Source: Streptomyces sp. VRA16 Mangrove soil
GTDB taxonomy: Bacteria; Actinomycetota; Actinomycetes; Streptomycetales; Streptomycetaceae
Direction: 5' to 3'
Assembly: GCF_017377775.1 (NCBI RefSeq)
Contig: NZ_JAFVLN010000015.1
Span: 185,209-249,208, forward strand
DNA: 64,000 nt
Shown here: positions 25,110 through 33,234 of the stretch, piece by piece
Numbering within the stretch: the stretch's first letter is position 1
Layout of the letters: every line of letters starts with the position of its first letter
Translations under genes and position numbers: made by a program
Notes under the pieces: generated by a model
What the model was told of the DNA's origin: nothing
The model's database searches: none
The model's input: only the letters and a program-made list of their open reading frames with translations

Positions 25110-25855
25110 GAGCGCGGCACGGCACCGCTGAGGTCCGGAGCCACCGGCAGCCTGCTCTCCTCGGTGCACCCCATGCTCTTCGCCAACTGCCCTGCCGCCG
25201 CCGCGCCGATCCGGGTGAGTTGTTCGCGGCGGGCCTTGGTGTCGGCCGGGGGAGTGCTGCCGGTCTCGGCGGTCACGCGCGCCACGACGTCATGCTTCTT
25301 CCCGAGACCGACCGGGCACCGGAAGTACACGATCGACGACGTGTCCGTCGCGTTGGCGTAGGGAGTGGCGTACGTCTGACGCCCACTGTCGGCCAGGTCG
25401 TACACCGTGGAGTCGTCGTCGCTCCGCCACTGGAGATCAGCGGACTTGAGGCGATACCAGCCCGCTGAGACCAGCAGGGTCCGGGACGGATTCCTGTCCG
25501 CGCGCTGAGTCGAGCAGAGGCGATGGGCCGTCAAGTGATGTGCGGACGTGTCGTCGGCCGTCTCGGCGGACATCGCGTCAGCCGCCTGCTCGACGGACTC
25601 GACCTTCACACCCCCCACATCAGTACTGAACTCCTTGCCCTGAAGGAGCTCTTGCAGGCTGGAGCTTCCGGCCTTCTCGAACAGCCCGTTGCAGACTCGG
25701 GCGGCCGAGGCGAGTGATGAGGGGAGCGCGGACGAAGGAGACGACGAGGCCGGCCCGTCACCGTCACCGCCGCCGGACCCACTGCACCCCGACAACACCC
25801 AGGCCATGGATGCCACGGACAGCAGGATTCCCGTTCCGCGCGTCTTGTACGTCAT
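25106..25855 (-). CDS. Lipoprotein of a T7SS-linked operon, unknown function
   Basis: 249 residues. Lipoprotein signal with lipobox LSGC (Cys24), a Gly/Asp/Ser linker to about 50, and an extracytoplasmic domain with four spaced cysteines (VCNGLF, HRLCSTQ, YFRCPVG, MGCTEES) that could form two disulfides. Start ATG at 25855 overlaps the preceding small gene (ATGA), and its own stop overlaps the decayed copy that follows, so the whole set is translationally coupled. No known domain recognised. Confidence 0.88.
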   Translation of the reverse strand: MTYKTRGTGILLSVASMAWVLSGCSGSGGGDGDGPASSSPSSALPSSLASAARVCNGLFEKAGSSSLQELLQGKEFSTDVGGVKVESVEQAADAMSAETADDTSAHHLTAHRLCSTQRADRNPSRTLLVSAGWYRLKSADLQWRSDDDSTVYDLADSGRQTYATPYANATDTSSIVYFRCPVGLGKKHDVVARVTAETGSTPPADTKARREQLTRIGAAAAGQLAKSMGCTEESRLPVAPDLSGAVPRS

Positions 25856-26127
25856 CGAATGCGTGACTTCCTCTTTACGGGGTCGGCAGCAGACTGCGAC
25901 TCGGCGTACTGATCGAGCGCGTCGCCGAACTCGCCGGCCGTGTTCCCGATGAACTCCCGGGTCACCTGGGCGGTCACGCCCTGCCGGTCGGCCTTGTCCG
26001 CGGCACCCTTGAGCCCCTTGCGGGCCTCCTGGTCCAGCTCCTTGAGGTGCGTCAACAGCGTCGACCAGTCGCTGACGGCAGTGTCGAGTCTGCTGAAATT
26101 GGCGTGGTAGGCCGCGTCGAAGTCCAT
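25852..26127 (-). CDS. Small helical protein (WXG100-like family candidate)
   Basis: 91 residues, all-helical: residues 5-48 (FSRLDTAVSDWSTLLTHLKEL) and 60-80 (VTREFIGNTAGEFGDALDQY). It has no signal peptide and no strict WxG, but size, charge and helical hairpin look match WXG100-superfamily partners. ATG at 26127; overlaps the following lipoprotein gene by ATGA. It lies 89 bp after another WXG100-like gene, which suggests the two form a secreted or assembly pair. Confidence 0.75.
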   Translation of the reverse strand: MDFDAAYHANFSRLDTAVSDWSTLLTHLKELDQEARKGLKGAADKADRQGVTAQVTREFIGNTAGEFGDALDQYAESQSAADPVKRKSRIR

Positions 26128-26216
26128 CGATGAATCCCCGTCGTAGCTGAGTTCCGGCCTGACTGCCTGACTGCCTACTTGCTGAAGCCCTCGTCGAGAG
26201 TGGAGATGCTGCTCAT

Positions 26217-26618
26217 CTACCGCTGGATGTACGAGTCGTCGCCGGCGTGCACCTTCTTGGTGACCTGCAAATGGTTCGAGATCTGCGCGCACGCGTCCAT
26301 CAGGGAGGAGAGCTGCTCGTCCCAGCGGCTCGGCACCGTCGGCAGCGCGGCTCCCAGCGCGAACCCCTGCGAGGTGAGGTCCGTCGCGGCCGAGTCGCTG
26401 GTCGTTACGGGCGTATGCGCCTTGTCCCACAGGTTGTCGTAGAGCGTATGGGCCTTGTGCGCGGTGTTCGTCAGGTCCGCGTTCTTGACGCGGAGATCCC
26501 CCGTCGAACTCGGCGTCCGCGGAGGCGTATCCCCGTCCGTCCCCATGGGCACACTGTTCAGCGCCATGCCGACCGGCTGATGTTCGGTCTTCAGCTGTTC
26601 CCACTCGTCCCAGGACAC
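26217..26618 (-). CDS. WXG100-like helical protein, first gene of the minus-strand operon
   Basis: 133 residues. Helices around 1-15 (SWDEWEQLKTEH), 45-75 (LRVKNADLTNTAHKAHTLYDNLWDKAH) and 85-125 (LGAALPTVPSRWDEQLSSLMDACAQISNHLQVTKKVHAG), with a Gly/Thr/Pro-rich loop at 25-42. GTG at 26618 is chosen for AGGAGG a few bases before it. No signal peptide. Its set-up (two helical genes, lipoprotein, membrane protein) opposite another T7SS operon suggests a T7SS substrate or adaptor. Function unproven. Confidence 0.75.
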   Translation of the reverse strand: MSWDEWEQLKTEHQPVGMALNSVPMGTDGDTPPRTPSSTGDLRVKNADLTNTAHKAHTLYDNLWDKAHTPVTTSDSAATDLTSQGFALGAALPTVPSRWDEQLSSLMDACAQISNHLQVTKKVHAGDDSYIQR

Positions 26619-27174
26619 CGCAGTTCCTCCTGTGTGCGCGCATACCGCCCCGCCAAGTCGGATGCGCTTTCTGCGCAACGTAGCAATCTTGGCCAGTGAT
26701 CACTTCGGTGCTGTCCGATGCGCAGGGAAAGGGAAGGCCAATATTCGGAGGGATGAGGAGTGCGTAACGTCCGCGAAAACTTGCTACGTGTGCGTCGAAC
26801 GAGTCTTCCCCCTTCTTTGCTCGAAAGGGGTGGTGGACTTGGCGCGCGCCAGGTCCGGGGCGGTGGGTGGCTCGGGTGGGTGGTGACGCGGCGCGGCCGG
26901 CCCGCGCGTGAACGTTTGGTGGAGGACAGAACGGGACGCTCGACGCGAGACGGGCGGTGTACCCGCGGTCACCGGTCAGGCATGCCTGCAAAACCGAGCA
27001 GATTCGGACATAAGGGGGCCTGGCGGTTGCGGTTTCGTAACTGCCTTAACACATAGCTCGGTTGGAGCCGATGCACAGGATGACTACAGTGGTGAAGGCT
27101 CGGTCTGTGGTGGCCGGGCCGCGGCTCATGGACTGGGGCCGTGGGTAGGTACGGGGAAACGGGGAGGCGACGTC
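26619..27174. other. 556-bp divergent promoter region between two T7SS-linked operons
   Basis: No credible gene. On the plus strand there is a strong promoter (listed separately). On the minus strand no equally clear -35/-10 pair was found before the GTG at 26618, although TACGTT around 26680 is a possible -10. The G+C content around 26740-26830 is lower than nearby. Confidence 0.5.
27062..27090 (+). promoter_or_regulatory. Promoter of the second T7SS operon
   Basis: TTGGAG (27062-27067), a 17-bp spacer and TACAGT (27085-27090) closely match the principal vegetative sigma (HrdB) consensus. Transcription would start near 27097, about 80 bases before the GTG at 27175. Confidence 0.65.
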
Positions 27175-27651
27175 GTGATTCCGGCGGACATGGGCGGGGG
27201 CGTGTCGACAGCCGCAGCGGCGGATCTCAGGGTCGGCGCGGGGGTCCTCAAGACTTTCAAGCAGCGCGTGGACAAGATCCTTCAGGACTTCGAGGGATCG
27301 GCGGCCAGTTCGGGAAAGGTCAGCCATCAGCGCTTCGGCCGGGATGCTGTAGCGGGAAACGACACGTTCAACGAGGCTGTGGAGTTCCACACGCAGTACG
27401 ACGCGATCCACGGCCGGATCACCGAACTCTCGAAGATGCTGTCGCTCCAGATAGAGGCCATGGGAATCGCGGCCCACGGGGCGGAGATCGGGTTCGGCAA
27501 TCTGGAAGAGGACCAGCGGCGCCGCTTCTGGGAGATCCAGACGAAGATCGACCGTGAGGCGACCGCGGCGGACGAGCGGCGCGAGAAGCAGCAGGGCGGC
27601 GGCGAGCAGGCCCACAGCGGCGACAAGAACTACGGCGGGGGGCTGTCCTAA
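27175..27651 (+). CDS. Helical protein of the second T7SS operon, unknown function
   Basis: 158 residues, mostly alpha-helical with a long coiled region at 20-75 and 90-140 (FNEAVEFHTQYDAIHGRITELSKML... and EEDQRRRFWEIQTKIDREATAADERREK), and a Gly-rich tail. No WxG but general WXG100/ESAT-6-like hairpin look. GTG at 27175 follows GGGGAGG by 7 bases. Stop and next start share one base (TAATG), so it is translated with the large PPE-like gene downstream and is probably its partner, in the way PE and PPE genes are paired. Confidence 0.75.
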   Translation: MIPADMGGGVSTAAAADLRVGAGVLKTFKQRVDKILQDFEGSAASSGKVSHQRFGRDAVAGNDTFNEAVEFHTQYDAIHGRITELSKMLSLQIEAMGIAAHGAEIGFGNLEEDQRRRFWEIQTKIDREATAADERREKQQGGGEQAHSGDKNYGGGLS

Positions 27652-29426
27652 TGAGTGGTCAGGACGACAAGCAGAAGCAACTCCCTGCGCCCGAGGAACT
27701 CGGTAACGCGGAGGACCTGACCGCGGGCCAGGTCGGCGCGGTGAACGCGACCTCGGCCGTCAGCGAGATGCTGCACAACGCGTTCGGGTTCGGTCGTTTC
27801 CGTATCCCCGGAGTCGGTAAGTCCACCGACTTCGAGGACCACGACCTCAACGTCATGCGCGCCCTGGTGGAGAACACCAAGCCCAGCCACCTGGAGGAGG
27901 CGGGCACGGCGCTGCTGAACGCCAGCAAAGCGATCAACGACGCGGCCGACGAACTTCGCCAGAACATCAAGAACGCGGGCGAGGACTGGCAGGGCGAGGC
28001 CGGTACGTCGTTCGAGCAGTGGGGCAACAACCTGGCGACCACGACGGAGTCGTTCTCCAGCTACGTGGAACTGGCGAGCGTCCAGGTCAGCGCCGCCGCC
28101 ACCGGCCTCTCGTCGGTCAAGAGCTCGATGCCGCCGGCCGACACGCGCCCCGCTAGTAAGGCGATCCGGCCCGAGAAGTTCACCGAGACGCAGAAGACAG
28201 CGAACAGTGACGAGTACGCCGAGGCCGTCAAGGTCGAGGCGAACCGCCAAGAGGCCATCAACCAGATGAACCGCCTGGCGTCGTTCTACTCGGTGTCGGC
28301 GACGGGGCTCAACGCGCTGCAGTCGCAGGAGCCCACGTTTGAGGCGATGCCTAATGTGGGGGTGCCGAAGCCGGCTCCCTCCTACGGCGAGAAGCGGGTC
28401 GGCGACGGTGACGGCGGTGGCGGCAGTGGCTCCTCGGGCGGCACCTCGTCCGGGCACCACTCCAGCACGGTGGCACCGGCGCACGTCCCTGATGCGGGCA
28501 GCGCTTCTCATGTGTCTCCAGACGGCACCAAGGAGATCCACGGTTCGATCACGACCCCCGATCGCCCGGTGGGAACGAACATCGACAGTGTCGGGACGCT
28601 CCCGTCGCCGTCGGTCGACAAGCCCGTCATCACACCGCCCACGGTGACCGGTCCCGCGGGCGGCGGAAACACGAACCCGATCGCGCCGTTCCCTTCCGGG
28701 TACTCCAACTCCATGTCGCCCCGGCCCACTTCGGCGGGTGGCGGCAATCTCGGGAACCGGTCGCCCTACAGCGCGCAGGGTCGCGCGGGCGGTACCACCT
28801 CGCAGGGCCGCGGCGCGACCAACAGCCCGATGGGACGCTCGACGTCGACCGGCCAGGCGGGTGGCGGCCGCGGAGGTACCACCGGCGGGCGCTCGTCCGC
28901 CACCGGCCGGGGCATCTCCGGCGGGACTCCTCGCGCCAATGGTTCCGCGACGGGACGCAGCGGCCTGGGGAACGCGGGAGCGAACCGCGACGGCGTGTCC
29001 GGAGGGCGCCCGACCTCCAGCACGGGTGCCGCCGGAAAGAACGGCCAGCGGGTCCCGCGGGGGACGGTCGTGGGCGGCGAATCGTCCGGCGGCTCGCGTT
29101 CCGGGGCCGGCCGGGTCGGCCAGCGTGGTGTGTTCGGCGCTCCCAACTCCGAGTCCGCGAGCGCGAAGTCCGCGAATGGCGGCCGGCGCGTTCAGGGGGC
29201 TTCGGAAGCGGTGACCGGCAAGCCCACGGGGAAGGGCGCGGGGGCGCGTTCCGGACGTGGTGGATTCTCCTCGGGGGGCTCGGGGCTGGTTCGCGGCAGC
29301 AAGAACCAGAAGCCCGGTGAGCCCGAAGAGGTGGAAGGTTCGGAGAGGCCCGACTACGTGGTCGAGGACCAGGAGACCCACCTGCCAGACGACCCCCGGC
29401 GCAACCAGCCGCCGGTGATCAACTAA
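27651..29426 (+). CDS. Large WXG100/PPE-like T7SS substrate with Gly/Ser/Thr-rich C-terminus
   Basis: 591 residues. Residues 60-240 are helical with the WXG turn DWQGEAGTSFEQWGNNL (near 113-129), as in PPE and WXG100 proteins. From about 245 to 570 it is low-complexity: Gly/Ser/Thr/Arg-rich repeats with phrases such as GRSTSTGQAGGGRGG and GRSGLGNAGANRDG. It ends with a polar, Pro-rich tail. No Sec signal. ATG at 27651 overlaps the preceding stop. The second mycosin follows 24 bp later. Likely an exported cell-surface or matrix-like T7SS substrate; the substrate role is inferred. Confidence 0.8.
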   Translation: MSGQDDKQKQLPAPEELGNAEDLTAGQVGAVNATSAVSEMLHNAFGFGRFRIPGVGKSTDFEDHDLNVMRALVENTKPSHLEEAGTALLNASKAINDAADELRQNIKNAGEDWQGEAGTSFEQWGNNLATTTESFSSYVELASVQVSAAATGLSSVKSSMPPADTRPASKAIRPEKFTETQKTANSDEYAEAVKVEANRQEAINQMNRLASFYSVSATGLNALQSQEPTFEAMPNVGVPKPAPSYGEKRVGDGDGGGGSGSSGGTSSGHHSSTVAPAHVPDAGSASHVSPDGTKEIHGSITTPDRPVGTNIDSVGTLPSPSVDKPVITPPTVTGPAGGGNTNPIAPFPSGYSNSMSPRPTSAGGGNLGNRSPYSAQGRAGGTTSQGRGATNSPMGRSTSTGQAGGGRGGTTGGRSSATGRGISGGTPRANGSATGRSGLGNAGANRDGVSGGRPTSSTGAAGKNGQRVPRGTVVGGESSGGSRSGAGRVGQRGVFGAPNSESASAKSANGGRRVQGASEAVTGKPTGKGAGARSGRGGFSSGGSGLVRGSKNQKPGEPEEVEGSERPDYVVEDQETHLPDDPRRNQPPVIN

Positions 29427-29450
29427 GCCCGAGCGAGGACGTACACCAGC

Positions 29451-30731
29451 ATGAAGTCAGGGATCGGCCACCGAGGAACGACGCCTGCACGCGCCGCGGC
29501 GCGTGGTGCAAGACGCCTCGCTGTCGTCGGCGCAGCACTCGGGATCGTGGTCGGCCTGTCCGCCGGCCTCGCGCCGGTCGCCATGGCCGACAGCGCTCAG
29601 GCGAAGCAGTGGTATCTCGACGACATGAGCGCCGAGCAGATCTGGAAGGTGAGTACGGGCAAGGGCATCAAGGTGGCGGTGATCGACACCGGGGTCAACG
29701 CCGGTACGCCGTCACTGAAGGGTCAGGTCCTCACCGGCGAGGTGACTGGTGATGTCGCGTACCACGCCACCAAGGACTTCACGGGCCACGGCACCACGAT
29801 CGCCGAGATGATCGCGGGAACCGGCGCCGGTGGCGGCATCCAGGGAATCGCTCCGGGAGCGAAGATCCTTCCCTATCGGGTACTGCTGACGAGCCTGAAG
29901 GACAAGTCCGAGCGTGAGCGAACCCCGGAGCCTGCCGAGGCGGTCAGGGCGGCAGCGGACAGCGATGCGCAGATCATCAACATGTCCATTGGGCAGGACA
30001 CGCTCGACCCCGATATGAAGGCTGCGGTCAAGTACGCCTATTCCAAGGGCAAGTTGATGTTCGCCAGCGTCGGCAACGACGCGGAGAAGAAGAACCTCGT
30101 CGACTATCCGGCGGCGTATGCCGGTGTGGTGGGCGTGGCAGCGCTCGACGAATCCGGGCAGGTCGGCAAGTTCTCCGAGCACGGCGACTTCGTCGACCTT
30201 TCCGCACCTGGGCTGAAGCTCCCGTACTGGTGCGACGCGTCGTTCAAGTCCTACTGCAGTAATGGCGACGGGACGAGTTTCGCCTCGGCCTACGCTTCGG
30301 CGTCCGCGGCCCTGATCTGGGCGGACCACCCCGACTGGACCGCCAACCAGGTTCTCCGCGTGCTGATCGACACGGCGGGCCGCGACTGGCCGAAGAACAA
30401 GCCGAGCACTTACCTGGGCTACGGCGTGGTCCGGCCGGCGCGGAATCTGCTCAAGGGTGAGGGCAATCCGGGGTCCGCGAATGTGGATCCCATCACCAAC
30501 CAGACGACAGAGGCGGTCGGTGCCAAGTCGGGCACGACTCCTTCCGCTTCTGCATCAGGCTCGTCACAAGCCCCGAAAACCACTTCAGGTGGCGAGACTT
30601 CAGCGGCAGGATCTTCCACGGAGTCCTCAAGCAGCAACAACACCTTGTGGATTGCTCTCGGCGCGGTCGCCGCAGTGATCGTCATCGGGGGCGGGGGAAT
30701 GGCCGTGATGCGAGCTCGACGCAGCCGGTGA
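29451..30731 (+). CDS. mycP: Mycosin, T7SS-associated subtilisin-like protease (second copy)
   Basis: 426 residues. Signal peptide (about 20-47, cut near AMA-DS), catalytic Asp79 (VAVIDTG), His113 (GHGTTIAE), Asn209 (VGND) and Ser276 (DGTSFASAYASA), a Ser/Thr/Gly linker and a C-terminal membrane helix near 400-420. All active-site residues are kept. It is clearly diverged from the first mycosin (for example TTIAEM versus TRVAG after the His), so it is not a recent duplicate. Its place between the PPE-like gene and esxBA suggests it processes this operon's substrates. Confidence 0.93.
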   Translation: MKSGIGHRGTTPARAAARGARRLAVVGAALGIVVGLSAGLAPVAMADSAQAKQWYLDDMSAEQIWKVSTGKGIKVAVIDTGVNAGTPSLKGQVLTGEVTGDVAYHATKDFTGHGTTIAEMIAGTGAGGGIQGIAPGAKILPYRVLLTSLKDKSERERTPEPAEAVRAAADSDAQIINMSIGQDTLDPDMKAAVKYAYSKGKLMFASVGNDAEKKNLVDYPAAYAGVVGVAALDESGQVGKFSEHGDFVDLSAPGLKLPYWCDASFKSYCSNGDGTSFASAYASASAALIWADHPDWTANQVLRVLIDTAGRDWPKNKPSTYLGYGVVRPARNLLKGEGNPGSANVDPITNQTTEAVGAKSGTTPSASASGSSQAPKTTSGGETSAAGSSTESSSSNNTLWIALGAVAAVIVIGGGGMAVMRARRSR

Positions 30732-30735
30732 CGTG

Positions 30736-30774
30736 ATCCGGTACGTGACTTCTGTGCCTTACCGGATGAGGCAC
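30736..30774 (+). promoter_or_regulatory. Overlapping inverted repeats in the esxB leader
   Basis: ATCCGGTA (30736-30743) pairs with TACCGGAT (30760-30767); GTGCCT (30754-30759) pairs with AGGCAC (30769-30774). The two helices interlock and cannot easily coexist, since only one base would bridge eight pairs. This looks like an RNA switch, a terminator/antiterminator pair or two protein sites. It lies 5 bases after the mycosin stop and about 85 bases before esxB. Confidence 0.5.
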
Positions 30775-30859
30775 GGGGCAAGGCCCGTCGCTCGATGAGT
30801 GAATGGGCCGAGGCAAAGCACGAAGAAGAACAAGAGACCGAGAGAAGGGCAGGCTGATC

Positions 30860-31195
30860 GTGGCCGGGACGGATCAGAGGCTTGAAGATGCAGCAGTAGT
30901 CAAGCTGCAAAAGGACATGTCCGAGAAGTACGAGAACATCAAGAAGCGTGTGCACTCGCTTCAGGGTGTTATCGACGGCCTTGAGGGCCAGTGGCAGGGT
31001 ATCGGTCGCGCCGAGTTCGACAAGAAGCAGTACGAGATCAATGAATCTCTCAAGAAGATCGGCGATGTTCTTGCCGAGGTCATCGACAACATGACCAAGG
31101 CGCGGAACATCAAGGACGACAGCGAAGACCAGGTCAGGGCTGCCGCGCAGAAGATCAACGTCTTCGACGGCGCTTCGTCGCTCTCCAGCTTCTAA
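30860..31195 (+). CDS. esxB: WXG100 protein EsxB-like
   Basis: 111 residues, two helices around a WQG turn (GLEGQWQGIGRAEFDKKQYE near 40-58), no signal peptide. This is the ESAT-6/CFP-10 family, exported as a dimer with its partner by T7SS. GTG at 30860 gives the usual length and follows GGGCAGG. It lies 65 bp before esxA. In Streptomyces this pair is encoded close to bldB and eccC; here bldB and eccC are 16 kb away, past the toxin and kinase genes. Confidence 0.9.
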   Translation: MAGTDQRLEDAAVVKLQKDMSEKYENIKKRVHSLQGVIDGLEGQWQGIGRAEFDKKQYEINESLKKIGDVLAEVIDNMTKARNIKDDSEDQVRAAAQKINVFDGASSLSSF

Positions 31196-31260
31196 CGGCG
31201 TCGGCGCCCTCGGTGCCGACGTCAAGGATTACCTCCCCACGAAACGACGAGGAGAAGAAC

Positions 31261-31563
31261 ATGGCGAACAACGCCGATGGACTGACAGTCAGTTATGCGT
31301 CGCTGGACGCTGCGGCAGCGCAGATCAAGTCGGAGGCGAGCGCGCTCGACTCCGACCTCCAGGAGCTGCGCCAGATGGTGGTCGCGAGCCACCAGTACTG
31401 GCAGGGCGAAGCGGCCGGCGAGTTCGGCAGCAAGCTGAAGCGCTGGGACAAGGAAGCCGGGGACATCCACACGGCGCTCTCGCAGATCAGCCAGGTTGTC
31501 GCGGAGTCCCAGTCGACGTACCACAGCGGTGACAAGAGGGCGGCCGGCTTCTTCGGTAGCTGA
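31261..31563 (+). CDS. esxA: WXG100 protein EsxA-like
   Basis: 100 residues, helix-turn-helix with the turn YWQGEAAGEFGSKL (near 46-59). This is the family's WxG and keeps the pattern of EsxA proteins. The C-terminal tail HSGDKRAAGFFGS resembles those of Streptomyces EsxA. ATG at 31261 follows a GAGGAG site. Partner of the upstream EsxB-like protein; the pair is the classic T7SS substrate and probably docks on the third ATPase of EccC. Confidence 0.93.
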   Translation: MANNADGLTVSYASLDAAAAQIKSEASALDSDLQELRQMVVASHQYWQGEAAGEFGSKLKRWDKEAGDIHTALSQISQVVAESQSTYHSGDKRAAGFFGS

Positions 31564-31585
31564 CTGGTAGGCAGCGGTATCGCAG

Positions 31586-31620
31586 GGTGGGCGCGCGCGG
31601 GAGGCGCCCACCTTTGCTTT
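31586..31620 (+). terminator. Rho-independent terminator after esxBA
   Basis: GGTGGGCGC (31586-31594) pairs with GCGCCCACC (31604-31612) and is followed by TTTGCTTT. This is a classic stem and T tract, 22 bases after the esxA stop. Confidence 0.85.
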
Positions 31621-31674
31621 GTTCTGGTTCGATGACGATGGGCCGGTCAGCGGCTGAGGAAGGGCAGAACTGCC

Positions 31675-33120
31675 ATGACGTTTGGGCCACCGCCCTCGCC
31701 ATTCACACAGTCGCGACAGGAAGCCAAGCAACGAGTTCGGCGTAAGAACGTTGTGTGGGTGGTCGGCGCTGCCCTGTTGGCCGGTGTGCTCGCGGTGACG
31801 GGGTGGGCGCTTTGGCCTGGGTCATCTGATCAGGGCAAGAACCTGGTGGGCAAGGGGGCGGCGAATCTTCCGCCAGACGCCATCAGAGAGACGGTTGAAA
31901 AGGCGCCTCAAGGAGGTGCCGGATACTTGGACACCTCGATGTTGGCGAATGGAGTGGTGCCAGGGAAGGTTGTTTCCACTCCGGGAATGTGGGCCACTTC
32001 GAAGACTCTCGTGAAGAGCAGAGGGACTTCGCTTGTAGGTATCAAAGTTGGCTCGGATCGCGAAGCGTGGAAAGCCGTGCTGCCGGGAGAGATCTGTGCC
32101 ACTACCCCGTACGTCACTGTCGATGGCCGTACGGCGATTGTCTATAAGGGGTCGAAAGGGGAAAGCTGTAATCGCCTCTCGATGTTCAACGTCGACAGCG
32201 GAAAGCAGCTCTGGTGGACCACTATTCCTTGGCGAGAGCCGCCGAGCGGAGTGTCGACGACTGTCACCATGACCCGAGGAGTGGTTGTCTCCTCATGGTG
32301 GTTCGGATCGGTGGCTGTGGACATGAAGTCAGGGAAACGGCTGTGGCGCCACACAGAGGAGGGCAAGTGTCGCGATACGCAGATGGCAGGTGGAAAGGCT
32401 CTTGCTGTCGTCGTCAACTGCCCGGGGGCCAGGGCGGTTGACAAGAGGAAGTTTCAACTCCGTGAGCTGAATCCTCGTAACGGTGAGGTGCAGTGGACGT
32501 ATGCAGTGGCTGCGGGGGTCAACTATCCATACGTAGTATCAAGCAAGCCAGCCGTATTGGCGGTGGCGGCAGGGTCTACGCAAGTAAGCGACTTGATTTC
32601 CCTGGATGAGAACGGAAAGTACCGCGCGACCGTGCGACTGGAGGGGGATCACTACAAGGTCGACTGTTCCGCGGAGCGTGGTGATGGTTGTGCGGGGGCG
32701 CTTGTCTCCGACGACCAAGTCTTCGTATCGAGCGGCGAGAACACCGGAAAGTTCTCCTATGAAACGAACTGGATCGTGGGGTTCAGTCTGGCTACGGGGA
32801 AGAGCGGCGTGAAGTTCGACGCAGGGCCAGGGCAACTGCTGCACCTCGTTCGCATGAGTGGCCATCACGTTCTTGCGATCAAGGAAGGGTTGGACGGGGT
32901 GGCGCCGATGTCTCTGGTGAGCCTCGACCCTGCGACGGGCAAGGAGCGCGCGTACTTCTACTTCAACATTCCCAGTGACAGTGGTGCGGCCACCCGTCCG
33001 GGAAGCGTGGTGGTGGAAGACGGTCGCCTCTACATGGGCAACGACGACATCAAAGGCAGCGGCAAGAAGGAGCTCCCCGACGCTCGTTGGATGGCTTATG
33101 AGGTCGCGCCCGCCGCATGA
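31675..33120 (+). CDS. Membrane-anchored PQQ-like beta-propeller protein
   Basis: 481 residues. A short basic N-terminus, one membrane helix (NVVWVVGAALLAGVLAVTGWAL, about 25-46), and an outside domain built of repeated Trp/Gly strands (GKQLWWTTIPW, GKRLWRHTEE, NGEVQWTYAVA), each blade ending like a PQQ/WD-type propeller. It has no PQQ-binding catalytic site. Third codon positions use A and T far more than its neighbours, so it may be a recent arrival. It lies after the esxBA terminator and may be transcribed on its own. A BamB-like or sensor role is possible. Confidence 0.82.
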   Translation: MTFGPPPSPFTQSRQEAKQRVRRKNVVWVVGAALLAGVLAVTGWALWPGSSDQGKNLVGKGAANLPPDAIRETVEKAPQGGAGYLDTSMLANGVVPGKVVSTPGMWATSKTLVKSRGTSLVGIKVGSDREAWKAVLPGEICATTPYVTVDGRTAIVYKGSKGESCNRLSMFNVDSGKQLWWTTIPWREPPSGVSTTVTMTRGVVVSSWWFGSVAVDMKSGKRLWRHTEEGKCRDTQMAGGKALAVVVNCPGARAVDKRKFQLRELNPRNGEVQWTYAVAAGVNYPYVVSSKPAVLAVAAGSTQVSDLISLDENGKYRATVRLEGDHYKVDCSAERGDGCAGALVSDDQVFVSSGENTGKFSYETNWIVGFSLATGKSGVKFDAGPGQLLHLVRMSGHHVLAIKEGLDGVAPMSLVSLDPATGKERAYFYFNIPSDSGAATRPGSVVVEDGRLYMGNDDIKGSGKKELPDARWMAYEVAPAA

Positions 33121-33234
33121 CGCCCAACCTCCGTCCCCGGCGAAGCCGAGGGACATAGGAGGGTCAACTCCTTGTGTGTGAGGGCACGCTCTGGCCTGGC
33201 CGGGGCTTGCTTGAAACACGACTCGGAGAAGGCT

